Assembly: GCA_001579985.1 (NCBI GenBank)
Contig: LRSR01005653.1
Location: 1 to 55,404 of the forward strand
DNA length: 55,404 nt
Source of the DNA: Hypsibius dujardini
Lineage: Eukaryota; Tardigrada; Eutardigrada; Parachela; Hypsibiidae
Direction: 5' to 3'
The translations under genes and the position numbers were made by a program. This document shows, piece by piece, positions 1 through 11,824 of this stretch. The notes beneath the pieces were generated by a model. The model was not told where the DNA came from. It saw nothing but the letters and a program-made list of their open reading frames with translations, and made no database searches. The stretch's first letter is position 1. Each line of letters opens with the position of its first letter.

Positions 1-12
1 ACAGACGAGAAA

Positions 13-3000
13 TTACGGCTTCTCAAGATGGCGATACTTTTTCCGGTACGACGAGACGTTGTCCTGGTACAGCACGGGATTCCACGCCACACTGGATCGC
101 ACCAACGGCATGTACCCGAACACATCCTCCACCAGCTTATTCATACATCCGTTCCACGTGTGGTACGACACCAGACAAGTATCGAAAGCGGTCTCTGTCT
201 GCAGACAGACATCATTCCGTTTGCCTGCCACCTTCATCGGTGGCGCTCTCGTCACACTGGCCACGATGAAATTCAGCAAGACGTCCGAGCAACCAGCAGG
301 GAGATCGGCCGCCACTTTCCCGCGGTAATGCCACAACAGACGGTAGTACTGCACATGGAGGAAGGCGTCCCGCGAGCCAACCATCGAGTAGTCGTTGGTG
401 AGTTTGGAGGAGTACTTCCACGCCCCAGTCGGTTCGTCCCAGAAATGAGACGCCGAACGGAAACCGACGAGGCGTTCGGGGTTGCGCTTCCAGACGTGGA
501 AGCCGAATTCAAACTCCTCCCACGTGGAGTCGCACTCGTCAGTGAGGAGGGTGAGACAGTTTGTGGGGATGTGGCCATCGATGAGGGCCATCATCTCAAC
601 GGCCGAGGAGTTGCTGGGTGTGGTGGTGATGGGCACGCGAATCCAGGTCCAGCTTTTGATGGCTTGGATGGTGGCTGTACGCCAGGGAGTGATGACGATA
701 ACCTGCAACCAAGTCGAGTTTCCACGCATATTGAACAGAAGGCAGACATACTGAGAAACCTAAGGAAAGTCAGACAGACAGACAGATAGACAGACAGACA
801 AACAGACGTATAGGCAGACATACATAAACAGACAGACAGGCAGACTTGCCTTCTCTACATAAGGAAGCCTGTTCAGTGTCTTTAACAACCGCACAAACAA
901 CGTCCCCAAATTGTGCTTCTGCGTCAGCGTAATCAACGCCGTGAAATTCTGCCCTTCATAACTCCCGGGATTCCGCACATTCTGACAGAAATCGGCCAGC
1001 AAATCGCTCTGCTTCACATACGGCACCAGCGACATTGCCATGGCTGGCCATTGGTTCCACATTTCGCGCGACCGGCGTAACATCCCCAACCGATTTCGGA
1101 CAATCTCCAACGTGGTGAGGACGATCCGTTCGATGGAGGAGAAGTACTGACGCCATAAGAGCTGCGACTGCTGCCGCATGGCAAGAATTCGGTCGAATTC
1201 CATGGAACGTACCAGGGTGGGAATTTGTGTGAGCAGACGTTCGTCGCTGACCAGCACGGCCTTGTTCCAGTTGATGATTTCGCTAAACGGCAGCTCCCAT
1301 CCGTTGGACAAGCTGACGGGAATGCATCCGGCCTGTATGAAGAAAAATACACAAATTCAAAGAGTGTTAAAAACAATTTTAAATGAAATCAAGAAGTGCA
1401 GTTGAAGAGGAATTGAGATTCAACAGCAATTTCTGAGTTCCTACAGTAAATATGAAAATATTTCTGCAATAATTTTGAACTATGCAAGCCTTCATTCACA
1501 GTAGCCGCGATTAATTTCACTGAAATATTTAAAATCCTCCCCACTTCGCGATGCAGGGCAAATAACTCGAATCTGTTCAGAATCTTAATTTACCTGGAGG
1601 GCTTCCAGGAACCGGAAAGATCCCAAGCGACGTCCCCGGGGAACGAGGCAAAACGTGGAGTTTGTAAGAAGCATTTGGTAGTCGTATCGGTTGTACTCTA
1701 CGTCGTCCTGGTCGCAGCGGCTGTCGCGGGCGATTCTGGTGTCTTTACCGTGCTTGCATGTAGTGAGGATGATGATATCGTGATTGTTGTGGATGTGATA
1801 GAGGAAGTTCCGACTATCCGACCCGATGCCGTAGAGGTAACGTTTGCCTTTGAAGGAGAGCAGGTACTTCTTGTCGGTTTCGGGGAAGCGGGAAAATTTG
1901 CCGGAGGAGAAGACGTCTTCGCCACGGACCGGAAGGGTGTCGTGGAAGAGCGGAAGACTGACGTCGTAGCCACGTCGAAAAGCCTCGAAACAAAATGTTA
2001 CTAACTAAATGAACTGTAGGTCTCTCTCGCTCTTCATTTGTGTGATGTGTGTGTGTGTGTCTATGTGTGTCTGTCCGTTTGTCTGCCTGTCTACCTTTAG
2101 GTCTCTCTCTCTCGCTCTATATTTGCATGTCTATCTGCCTTCCTGCACGACTGTGTGTGTGTGTGTGTCTGTGTGTTTACCTGTCTTTCTTGTCCGTCTG
2201 TCTGCCTGTCTACCTTTACTGTCTGTCTGCCTGTCTGTCCATCTATCTGGCTAACTATTTGTCCTGTTTGTTCGTTCCCCTACTCGACTTACAGCCATGG
2301 ACATGCTAGCCTTCGCCAAAATGGCATATCCCACGTCAAAGTCCAGATCATTTTCCACATAACCGGGCCAGCGGCCAGCGTAAAGATTGAAAACGATGTG
2401 GTTCCGTCCCTCATTCCAGAATTGCTGGACAGCTGGATCCAACTGCAGTTTCTCCCGGAAGTTTTTTACGTATCGCGTGTTAGTCCCGCGGTCAGGATCC
2501 CGGTCGATGGTGTCCAGTCCCAAAACAAAAAGGCACGCCTCGTCGGGCTGGTCGGTGTAGTAGTGAGAACGGCGCAGGGCGCCAAGGATACTACTGTAAA
2601 GATAGGAGTGAAAACGATCAGCCAGGCAATTACAATATTAGTATAGTAAAAACAAAACAAATAAATCAATCAATTGATGAAATGAAATCAAAAAGGCTGT
2701 AAATAGATCAATCAATCAACGTTAGGCGCCGCTTTCGAATTAAATTAAGCGATCATCATACAATACATCAATCAGTAACACGCGGCCACAAAAGCCAAAA
2801 AGTGATTGGAGACAAAATGAAAAAAAAATCAACACCATTGAAGAGATGCAAATTAACCAATCAACCAAGGCCTACTCAATCTACCTGTAGATGGGAGAAA
2901 CGGGCTCGCTTTCGGGGTAAACAAACACTTTAAAGCGATCCTCGCTGCATTTCGAATAGTCAAAGCATGTGGCCATCGTGCAGTCCTGTGGAGCAAGGGG

Positions 3001-3216
3001 CGAACCAGATGGAGCCTCGCTAAAATCACCTCCGAGGAAATCAGAGAGAATATCCGCGGCAGGAAACAGTTCAGAGACAGCTTGACGCTTCTCCTCCGAT
3101 TCTCCATGGCCAGATTGGGGAAATCGAAAACGCAGTAAAATTTCATGTCGTCTAAGCCAGAGAAAGACGCCAATGGCTGTAAATCCGAGCAATACGAGCA
3201 CGCGATCGGGAGCCAT
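13..3216 (-). CDS. EXT1: Exostosin-1, heparan sulfate co-polymerase (complete, 5 exons)
   Basis: Exons on the minus strand: 2885-3216, 2293-2593, 1594-1983, 859-1332, 13-750; all junctions are GT-AG and in phase, giving 744 codons, almost the human length (746). The ATG at 3216 precedes a type II membrane anchor (about residues 5-21, hydrophobic, followed by RR), as expected for a Golgi glycosyltransferase; an upstream in-frame TTG is not used. The GT47 domain (about 95-400) carries the family hallmark [18 protein letters not shown] followed by GCIPV and [13 protein letters not shown]. The C-terminal GT64 domain (about 480-735) has the family blocks ERLVGF, SHFWD, LTNDYSM and FGYMPL. Known family role: with EXT2 it polymerises GlcA/GlcNAc of heparan sulfate. 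Odd: the GT64 DxD site, D-E-D in human EXT1, reads D-E-C-D here with a one-residue deletion. Introns 2 and 4 hold microsatellites. Identity is firm; exact splice points are inferred. Confidence 0.95.
766..846. repeat. (CAGA)n microsatellite in EXT1 intron 4
   Basis: Repeated cagacagaca units fill most of the 108-bp intron between exons 4 and 5. The same motif family recurs in introns and spacers across the window. Confidence 0.85.
2040..2275. repeat. (TG)n/(TGTC)n-rich tract in EXT1 intron 2
   Basis: Alternating tgtgtgtg and tgtctgcctgtc runs occupy most of the intron between exons 2 and 3. Apparent long cysteine/valine-rich frames here are by-products of the repeat. Confidence 0.8.
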
Positions 3217-4115
3217 TTCCAATGGATTGCTCCCGTCCTTTTTAATCAATCAATCAAGCCGTTGCCGTTTGGAGAAAACGATGGTGGCAGCCTCTCGAGG
3301 ACCTCGTCTTCAGAGTTCGTTCCCATTTCTGCAGAACATATCATTTTTTTAAGAGAACGAAATTATGAGCTGTATTACATGCAAAATGAAACAGCGGAAG
3401 CGGAAAGGATGAAACGTGCAACGAAGAGAGCGGATTAAATATAAGCACGGGATAAGTGATGCATGGGTTTTATTCGAACAATTTCCCTGCGCATTCGCGG
3501 CTCGATAACAGCGAATTCCGTCAGGGATACTGCTTAAACACAGTGACTTTTATATTTGTCAGTTGCTTTGTTGACTTATAAAGGAAAGGTTTCATTCACA
3601 TCCACCACCAGACTACGTCAGCTAGACGAGGCGGGCCTAATTCACGCACGTTTGTTTTGACTAACCGCACCACAATACCACACCCTCCGTCTCGGGTAGT
3701 CAAAAACACCCTCCGTCTCGGGTAATCAAAAACGACACCAAGATAACACCTGTTGTTACGGTCAATCAGAAGTTACCACAAGTCTGCATTCCAGGAATTC
3801 TCCCAGTAAAGCCAGCGAACAAACAACTTGCAGTTCCTTTGAAAGAATACAAGTTTCTTTGGTTTTCCGTTCAAAGTTGAAGCTGGAGAAACTTTCAAAA
3901 AATAAGCTAAATTTTAATATCCCAGAAAAAGTGTGTAAGTGCAGTGTCGTAAAGCAGAATTTTATAGAACAAAACCAGGCGGAAGCTGCAATTAATTAGA
4001 TTAAATACTAGCAATCAAGCGAGACCATGAACAGCGGAGAAGAAAATCATGAAAAATGTTTGAAGAGCCCAGTTTCGCTATACAAATGCGAAGGGAAGAA
4101 CGGAGGCTTGACCAT
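3217..4115. repeat. Intergenic spacer, first copy of the heat-shock-gene repeat unit
   Basis: About 3475-4060 resembles 5780-7130 and 9265-10250, including the phrases ccctgcgcattc, ctagacgaggcggg and gaagctgcaatta. This copy is the most diverged; the reading frame seen in the other two (finding at 6850-7015) is broken here. 3217-3475 holds the presumed EXT1 5' region; no further gene seen. Confidence 0.6.
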
Positions 4116-5299
4116 TTATTTTTCCTTCAAAGCCTTCGGGTCGCGCTCATGATGGATCGGCAGCTCGAGGTTCTGCTTGTGCTCAATGGCCGGCGGAGTG
4201 TATGGCGCGTAGATACTCAGCACACCGTTCGGGTCGAGGCGGGATTTCATTCCCTCAATCTGCATACCCTCCGGCAGGGTGACCATGCGGCGGAATTCAC
4301 GGATGGCATGATGATCCTGTAAGATGCCAAACGAATATTATTAGCTAATCAATCAATCCAGCACGAGTGAGTAAGCACACACACAGACAGAGATGGCGCC
4401 GACGGACAAAGCCAGAAAGGCAAGCCGATGGCTGATAGTAAGGACACCCCGACCGACACGGACAAGCATACTGAAAGGTACATGAAGACAGGCATACAAA
4501 CAAGTAGAGTACACAACGACCGACAGGCACAGTCAGACATACAAACAGACCAACTAACAGACAGTCAGATGTGCGCACGACAGCCACAGACATGACAGGA
4601 TACACAGCCAGACGTCACACTGTACCTCGCTCTTGTCTTCATGCTTGGCGCTGACAACCAAGCGTCCATCCGTTGTCTTAACTGTAAAGATTAAGGCGTA
4701 ATCTCAAAATTCATTCCTCCGAAGATGAATATGCCGATAGTATCTACTAAAGTCAAATTTCCTTACTATGGACGTCTTCGGGCTTGAACCCCTGAATGTT
4801 GAAGTTGAACTGGGCGATCTTCTGACCGTTCTGATCGACGATGCGAGGGATGATAGCGCTGCGGTCCATCAAGGAAGTCAGCGGCCCATGTGACTGGATG
4901 GTGTTGTCCAGCTGCCCGCTGTACTGGCTCTCCATGCGGTTCAGCTCGCGCATCATGTGGCGCATCTAGAGAATCAAACCACAACAATAAAAGTATAAAC
5001 CAGGATAAGGTATTCCACATGATTCTCTTGCATGTCTGTCTGCCTGTGTCTGTCTACATATTTGTCTGCCTGCCTGTCTGAATGTCTGTCTGTCTGCATG
5101 CTTGCCTGCCGCTTGTCTGCTTGTTTGCCTGGTCAGGTTGCCTTGTTGCCTGAGTGTTCTTGTCTGCTTGTCTGACTTATCTAAATGTCTATTTCACGCA
5201 TATTAGCCCAGTTACCTGTCGGTCGTAATCGCCGAGAATGTCGCCCAGGCCGAAAGGATCCACCTGGCGGTTGAACACTACGAAGGGTGTGAGACTCAT
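4116..5299 (-). CDS. Small heat shock protein (alpha-crystallin family), tandem copy A
   Basis: Exons: 5216-5299, 4767-4965, 4626-4681, 4116-4316 (84+199+56+201 nt, 179 aa); phases agree and junctions are GT-AG. An N-terminal arm (about 1-70) is followed by an alpha-crystallin domain (about 72-155) with GQKIAQFNFNIQGFKPEDV, TTDGRLVVSAKHED, REFRRMVTLPEG and the terminal strand NGVLSIYAP. The C-terminal tail contains ELPI, an IxI-type motif that in this family docks into neighbouring domains during oligomerisation. Known role: ATP-independent holdase chaperone, mainly cytosolic. This is the most diverged of three tandem genes: it reads FVVFNRQ near the start where B and C read GMFNRQ, has an extra Leu (KQNLELPI) and ends PKALKEK. 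Introns carry CAGA/TCTG microsatellite. A heat-shock element lies about 195 bp upstream and a TATA-like tatttaag is near 5440. Confidence 0.92.
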
Positions 5300-5494
5300 A
5301 TTGCCTGGCTGGTTCCTACTCGTAGGGATGATCAAATGGAACTGAAACAAAAATCGAGATCGAAAAATTCAGGGAAGAAAACTCTCAGAGGCAACGACGG
5401 AAAAGATGAGGAAACTGGTCTGCAAAGTTCCAGTGCAAGACTTAAATACGAAAATGCGCAGCAGACATGCCGAGAGACGGAAAATGCGAGCGTT

Positions 5495-5502
5495 TTCTGG
5501 AA
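5495..5502 (-). promoter_or_regulatory. Heat shock element core upstream of sHSP copy A
   Basis: The palindrome TTCTGGAA (TTCnnGAA, two inverted HSF units) lies about 195 bp before the ATG at 5299 and is conserved in copy B. A second palindrome, TTCCGGAA, is at 5725-5732. HSF binding is inferred from the consensus only. Confidence 0.5.
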
Positions 5503-5779
5503 AGTGGGCTGTCTGAACGAGTAGGTGGAAATCTCTAGGCCAATGCAGAAAAGCCCAGGCTGAAATATGAGCTCTACTCCTATTCAGCCTACGCCAGCCT
5601 GATATTCCACGCCCCGCCCCTCTGTTTCGGTTATCGCTTTATCGCTTTGAGTCGAGCTCTGAAATGCATTAATTAGCACCGGAACTTGTTGTTAACATTT
5701 TTCCAAGATCTTTGAGCTACCATATTCCGGAACCCTCCAAGAACGATTGGATCAATCAATAGGAAATAGGGTTTGATAT

Positions 5780-7130
5780 AAACAACTTCCCTGCGCATTC
5801 ACGGTTCGATAACACTTATTTTCTTCAAGGGAGACTGCTCAAACACAGCGGCTCTTTTTATTGGTCAGTTGCTTTGTTGATTTACAAATGAATGGTTTCA
5901 TTTGCATACATTCATGCATACATTCCTACATCCATTCGAGTTGTACTGTAACCGTGCTTGAATCACGGTGAGTGCTATCACTGCGCGGCTCCATATAATT
6001 TTCCCGACTGAACTTGATATTTTAAAAATGCCGCCACATTCGCACCTGTCTTCCTTTACTTTATAAGGCAAAGTGTTTTCTTTCAATATCATGCATGGGT
6101 TTACGAATCTCGAAGCAGTTTGAAAGCCATCCATCCTTTCGGACTAAACCGAAATGTTTGTCCTAAATCAATCAATCGATGTATCTGTGGAGCAAAAAGG
6201 TGCACATTATTCATTTATTCTTTTGAGGTTTTCAACATCGCGAAACATCCTAAATTTTGCATCAATTAGAAGGATTTTCTGTCGTCATTTTTAATTTTAA
6301 GAGAAAATTTAGATCTGCCCCATATAGAGCACAAGAGGATCATTCATAAATCCGCTGCTATCGCGGAGCGGCTCATCCGCTATGTGAGCGGAACGGAGTT
6401 TACTTTGTGAAAAACAACGGTTCAGTGAGGTCCACAAAAATTGACATAGCAATTGAACGCCTGAGTTTCAATCGTCAAGCAAAGTCTTGAAAAATAAAAA
6501 ATTCAATTCCCTACCTAAATCAATAGCATTTTTTTATTCCGAGAACGTAGAAATGTAATTCGCAAGAGAAAGAAAGTTGACCACGACTCAATCCATTCCA
6601 GTCGTTGACAACAGCCTCCATGAGCCAACTGAGGCGACTCACTGACGACTGGATTGAGTCACGTGACTCCTCTCGTAATCGCAGCCGTCTCGTACAAAAT
6701 GCGATAGCCCTCTATTCACCACCAGACTACGTCGGCTAGACGAGGCGGGGCTATTTCACGCACGTTTGTTTTGACTGACTGCACCACGATACCGCGCCCT
6801 CTGTCTCGGGCAATCAAAAATCACCACAAGATAGCACCTATTATTACGGCCAGTCAGAAGCTACAAGTCTGCATTGCAAGAACTCTTCCAGTACAGCCAG
6901 TGAATGAACAGTTCCCATTCTCTTTCAAAGGAACTGCAAGTTTCTTTGGTGTCCCGTTCGAAGAGGAAGCAGGAGAAACTGTCAAAGGATCAGCTAATTT
7001 TAATGTCCCAGTTAAAGTGCAAGACTTAACACTGGTATGTGCGGTGTTGTACAGCAAAGTTTTATAGAACAAAACCAGGCGGAAGCTGCAATTAGACTAT
7101 CTACTAGGAATCACGCGAGACCATGAACAG
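5780..7130. repeat. Second copy of the sHSP spacer unit, with an ~800-bp unique insertion
   Basis: 5785-5900 and 6713-7130 align with the spacers at 3475 and 9265, but 5906-6712 has no counterpart in either copy, so it is an insertion (or was lost twice). I see no transposase, clear terminal repeats or gene in the inserted part. 5300-5780 is the upstream region of sHSP copy A. Confidence 0.6.
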
Positions 7131-7217
7131 CGGAGAAGAAAATCATGAAAGATGTTTGAAGAGCCCAGTTTCGTTATACAAATGCGAAGGGATGAACGGA
7201 GACTTAATCCTCTACTT

Positions 7218-8694
7218 TTACTTCAGAGCCTTCGCGTCGCGCTCATGATGGATCGGCAGCTCGTTCTGCTTGTGTTCGATGGCCGGCGGAGTGTATGGCG
7301 CGTAGACACTCAGCACACCGTTCGGGTCGAGGCGGGACTTCATTCCCTCAATCTGCATACCCTCCGGCAGAGTGACCATGCGGCGGAATTCACGGATGGC
7401 ATGATGATCCTGTAAGATGCCAAACGAATAATATTAGCTAATCAATCAATCCAGTACGAGTGTTACCGAGTAAGACAGATATGGAGCTAACAGACGAAGC
7501 CACAAAGAAAGGCTAAGGCGATGGCTGATACTACGGACACCCTGACCAGCACAGACAAGCAGATGGAGCCAACGAATAAAGCCAAAAAGAATCGCAAAAA
7601 TGATAGCTGATGCTAAAAACACCCCGATCGGCACAGAAAAGCATACTGGAAGTTAGATGAAGTCGGGCATACAGACGGCTACAGGAAAACAGACAAGAGA
7701 GACAAGACATTTACTAACAGGTACAGGACAATATCACAGATAAACACAGAGACAAGACATACAGTCAAGCACAACAGAAAGATCGACCGACACATAGACA
7801 CGGAGATAAACACGGACACAAACAGAAATACAAGCAGAGACAGACATACAGGCACAACACAAAAACAACCGACAGGCAGTCAGACATACAAACAGACCAA
7901 CTAACAGGCCGCCAGATGGGCGCAGGGCAGGCACAGACATTACAGGATGGAGAGTCAGGGAGAAGTCACTGTACCTCGCCCTTGTCTTCATGCTTGGCGC
8001 TGACAACCAAGCGTCCATCCGTTGTCTTGACTGTAAAGATTCAGGCATAATCTCAAAATTCTTTCCTCAAGATGAACATATCCAATAGTATCTGCTAAAG
8101 TCAAATTTCCTTACTATGGACGTCCTGGGGCTTGAAGCCCTTGATGTCGAAATTGAATTGAGCGATCTTCTGACCGTTCTGATCGACGATGCGAGGGATG
8201 ATAGCGCTGCGGTCCATCAAGGAAGTCAGCGGCCCATGTGACTGGATGGTGTTGTCCAGCTGCCCGCTGTACTGGCTCTCCATGCGGTTCAGCTCGCGCA
8301 TCATGTGGCGCATCTAGAGAATCAAACCACAACAATAAAAGTATAAACCAGGATAAGGTATTCCACATGATTCTCTTGCATGTCTGCGTCTGTGTCTTGC
8401 ATGTCTGTCTTGCGGTCTGACTGTGTCTGTCTATATATTTGTCTGCCTGCCTGTCTGAAAGTCTGTCTGTTTCGTCTGTCTGTCTGTGTGCTTGCTTGCG
8501 GCTTGTCTGCTTGTTTGCCTGGTCAGGCTGCCTTGTTGCCTGTGTGTTCTTGTCTGCTTGTCTGACTTATCTGAATGTCTGTCGCATTTCACGCATATTA
8601 GCCCAGGTACCTGTCGGTCGTAATCGCCGAGAATGTCGCCCAGGCCGAAAGGATCCACCTGGCGGTTGAACATTCCGAAAGGTGTAAGACTCAT
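7218..8694 (-). CDS. Small heat shock protein (alpha-crystallin family), tandem copy B
   Basis: Exons: 8611-8694, 8115-8313, 7975-8030, 7218-7409 (84+199+56+192 nt, 176 aa), with the same boundaries and phases as copies A and C. It begins MSLTPFGMFNRQVDPFGLGD. Exon 2 carries the N-terminal arm and the first core strands (GQKIAQFNFDIKGFKPQDV); exons 3-4 complete the alpha-crystallin domain, ending NGVLSIYAP, then a tail with ELPIHH and a shorter terminus (DAKALK). Over most of exon 2 it is nearly identical to copy A, pointing to recent duplication or gene conversion. Upstream, the HSE palindrome at 8884-8891 is intact. Family role: stress-induced holdase. Introns hold CAGA/TCTG microsatellite, and their antisense frames are not genes. 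Confidence 0.92.
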
Positions 8695-8883
8695 GTTGTC
8701 TGGCTAGTTTCTACTCGTACGGATAATCAAATGCAACAGAAGCAAAATCGAGATCGGAAAATGTGGGGAAGAAAACTGCAAAAAGTCAACGACGGAAAAG
8801 ATGAAGAACTCATCTGCAGAAGTGTGAGGAAAAGTGGAAAACTGCGACGCAGACAGATGCGGAGAAAGGAAAGTGCGAGCCTT

Positions 8884-8891
8884 TTCTGGAA
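8884..8891 (-). promoter_or_regulatory. Heat shock element core upstream of sHSP copy B
   Basis: TTCTGGAA, about 190 bp upstream of the ATG at 8694, matches copy A. A further pair TTCAAGAA is at 9220-9227. Functional assignment rests on the HSF consensus. Confidence 0.5.
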
Positions 8892-9264
8892 AGTGGGCTG
8901 GGTGAACGTACTGTACTGTACGTAGAAATTTCCCAGGTAGTACAGGAACAAGATAGACTGAATATCCGTGTGCCCTACTCCTATCCAGTCTGGCAAAGTG
9001 TAGGCGAAACCGGTGAGAGATGGAAAATCCCATGCCCCGCCTCTCTGTCTCGGTTATTGCTCCTTTGTCTGCTTTCTTCTGCCTTGCTGTCTGGAGTGGA
9101 TGGATGACAAGGCATTTCGTCGCTTTGTCGCTGCGAGTCGTGTTCTGAAATGCATTTATTAGCACCGGAACTTTTTCAACATTTTTCCAAGATCTTTGAG
9201 CTACCATATTCCGTAACCCTTCAAGAACGATTGAATCTATTAATAGGAAATAGGGTATGATATA

Positions 9265-10255
9265 AAGAACCTCCCTGCGCATTCACGGTTCGATAACAGT
9301 TATTTCCTTCAAGGGAAACTGCTCAAACACAGCGGCTCTTTTTATTGGTCAGTTGCTTTGTTGATTTACAAATGAAAGGCTTCATTCACAATTACCACCA
9401 GACACGTCGACTAGACGAGGCGGGGCTATTTCACGCACGTTTGTTTTGACTGACTGCACCACGATACCGCGCCCTATGTCTTGGGCAATCAAAAATCACC
9501 ACAAGATAGCACCTATTATTACGGCCAGTCAGAAGCTCAAGTCTGCATTGCAAGAACTCTTCCAGTACAGCCAGTGAATGAACAGTTCCCATTCTCTTTC
9601 AAAGGAACTGCAAGTTTCTCTGGTGTCCCGTTCGAAGAGGAAGCAGGAGAAACTGTCAAAGGATCAGCTAATTTTAATGTCCCAGTTACATAGTAACACT
9701 TGATACCAGTACACATTTGCTTTTAATGCTTATGTGCCCAAGTTAAAGTCACCCTTTAAGTTTTGGCCCAGCAAAATAGGGTAGTCCGAGTTCGAGCCAA
9801 TTTCAGCTACCGCGTGCAGCTGCTTTTGAACGACTGATTGATTATTGATTGTACTTCCCCAACCCATCGTAGAACAGAAAGGAGTCACATCAGAAAAACT
9901 ATTAATATACAAAATCTAACTTTGGTCGGCGGTGGCTTACAAGGCTGGGGCATTTTAGGCATCGAAAAACTCTGAAGAAATCAATCAAGGACGCTTGACC
10001 ACGAAAAGATAAATTTGTTCACGATCGAGAACAGCTACACGCGTTGGCTGGATTTGGCTCGAACTCGGACTCCTTATTTTGCTTGGGTGAAAGCTTCAAG
10101 GGTGCTCTAACTTGTGGCACATAGGCATTACAGAAGGTGTGTTATGTACAGTGTCGTACAGCAGAGTTTCATAGAACAAAACCCAGCAAAAGCTGCAATT
10201 AATTAGATTAAATACTAGCAATCACGCGAGACCATGAACAGCGGGAAAAAAATCA
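9265..10255. repeat. Third copy of the sHSP spacer unit
   Basis: Aligns with 5785-5900 plus 6713-7130, lacking the 5906-6712 insertion but interrupted by the inverted-repeat element at 9724-10130. 8695-9264 is the upstream region of sHSP copy B. Confidence 0.7.
9724..10130. mobile_element. Inverted-repeat MITE (about 110-bp TIRs, TA flanks)
   Basis: The left arm starting ATGCTTATGTGCCCAAGTT and the complement of the right arm (ATGCCTATGTGCCACAAGTT) match imperfectly for about 110 bp, including the shared core gtccgagttcgagcca. TA dinucleotides flank both ends. The block is absent from the paralogous spacers at 3900 and 7020, so it inserted after the duplication. No coding capacity; probably a non-autonomous Tc1/mariner-class element. 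Confidence 0.7.
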
Positions 10256-10327
10256 TGAAAAATGTTTGAAGAGCCCAGTTACGCTGTAAAAATTCGAAGG
10301 GATGAACGGAGAATTAATCCTCTACTT

Positions 10328-11636
10328 TTACTTCAGAGCCTTCGCGTCGCGCTCATGATGGATCGGCAGCTCGTTCTGCTTGTGCTCGATGGCCGGCGGA
10401 GTGTATGGCGCGTAGACACTCAGCACACCGTTCGGGTGGAGACGAGACTTCATCCCTTCAATCTGCATACCCTCCGGCAGGGTGACCATGCGGCGGAATT
10501 CACGGATGGCATGATGATCCTGTAAGATGTCATAAACGAATAGTATTAGCTAATCCATCAATCCAGCACGAGTGTTACTGAGTAAGTACATACACAGGCA
10601 GAGATGTAGCCAACAGACAAAGACAGAAAGAAAGGCTAAGGCGATGGCTGATACTACGAAACACCCTGACCGGCAGAGGCAGGCAGAGAGACAGGGCATA
10701 CCGGCAGACAAGACATAGACAGGTACAGGAAGTTAGCATGCAGATAGACAAGACAGACAAGACATACAGACAGGCATAGCAGACGGAGATCGACAGACAC
10801 ATAGACACTAAAACACAGAGATATCAACAGGCACAGACATAATGACTGACAGACACGGTCAGACGTACAAAGATACCGACTTTCAGTCAGCCATATGGGC
10901 ACACAACAGGCCGAAATGACAAGATACAGAGCCAGACAGAAGCCACGGTACCTCGCCCTCGTCTTCATGCTTGGCGCCGACAACCAAGCGTCCATCTGCT
11001 GTCTTAACTGCAAAGATTGAGGCGTAATCTCAAAATTCTTTCTTCCCAAGATGAATATGCTGATAGTATCTACTAAAGTCAAATTTCCTTACTATGAACG
11101 TCTTGGGGCTTGAAGCCCTTGATGTCGAAATTGAACTGAGCGATCTTCTGACCGTTCTGATCGAGAATGCGAGGAGTGATAGCGCTGCGGTCCATCAAGG
11201 AAGTCAGCGGCCATTGCGACTGGATGGTGTTGTCCAGCTGCCCTTCGTACTGGCTCTCCATGCGGTTCAACTCGCGCATCATGTGGCGCATCTAAAGAAT
11301 TAAACCATAAAAATAGAAGCAAAATCAAACAGGGATCCTCTTGCATGTCTGTCAGTCTATGTTTATCTATTCATCTGTCTGCTTGCCTGTTTCAGTCTGA
11401 ATGTCAGTCTGTTTCGTCTGTCTGTCTGCATGCTTGCCTGCCGCTTGTCTGCTTGTTTGCCTGGTCAGGTTGCCCTATTGCCTGTGTGTTCTTGTCTGCT
11501 TGTCTGACTTATCTAAATGTCTGTCGCATTTCACGCATATTAGCCCATGTACCTGTCGGTCATAATCGCCGAGAATGTCGCCCAGGCCGAAAGCATCCAC
11601 CTGGCGGTTGAACATTCCGATAGGTGCGAGACTCAT
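10328..11636 (-). CDS. Small heat shock protein (alpha-crystallin family), tandem copy C
   Basis: Exons: 11553-11636, 11093-11291, 10952-11007, 10328-10519 (84+199+56+192 nt, 176 aa); structure identical to copy B. N-terminus MSLAPIGMFNRQVDAFGLGD; exon 2 differs from A and B at several arm residues (YEGQ for YSGQ, QWPL for HGPL, ITPRIL for IIPRIV). The alpha-crystallin core and ELPI tail are intact, so it should still fold and oligomerise. The promoter differs: the HSE palindrome shared by A and B is mutated (TTTTGGAA at 11825-11832), and homology to the other upstream regions stops near 12040. Regulation may therefore have diverged. Confidence 0.92.
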
Positions 11637-11824
11637 GTTGTCTGGCTAGTTTCTACTCGTAGGGATGATCAAATGCAACAGAAGCAAAATCGAGATCGGA
11701 AAATGTGGGAAGAAAACTGCAAAAAGTCAACGGCGGAAAAGATGAAGAACTTGTCTGCAGAAGTATGAGTGAAAGTGGAAAACTGCGACGCAGACAGATG
11801 CGGAGAAAGGAAAATGCGAGCCTT

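Noticed and set aside
28-789. Long plus-strand frame opposite EXT1 exon 5
   Set aside because: Antisense shadow of a well-supported GT64 exon; no family resemblance of its own.
2009-2646. Cys/Val/Leu-rich plus-strand frames
   Set aside because: Generated by TGTC/TGTG microsatellite in EXT1 intron 2 and the antisense of exon 2.
2881-3249. EXT1 start at the upstream TTG (3249)
   Set aside because: Not an ATG; the ATG at 3216 sits directly before the membrane anchor and gives the expected length.
8431-8694. First exon of sHSP copy B continuing into Arg/Gln/Thr-rich protein
   Set aside because: The continuation is intron microsatellite; a clear donor follows codon 28, as in copies A and C.
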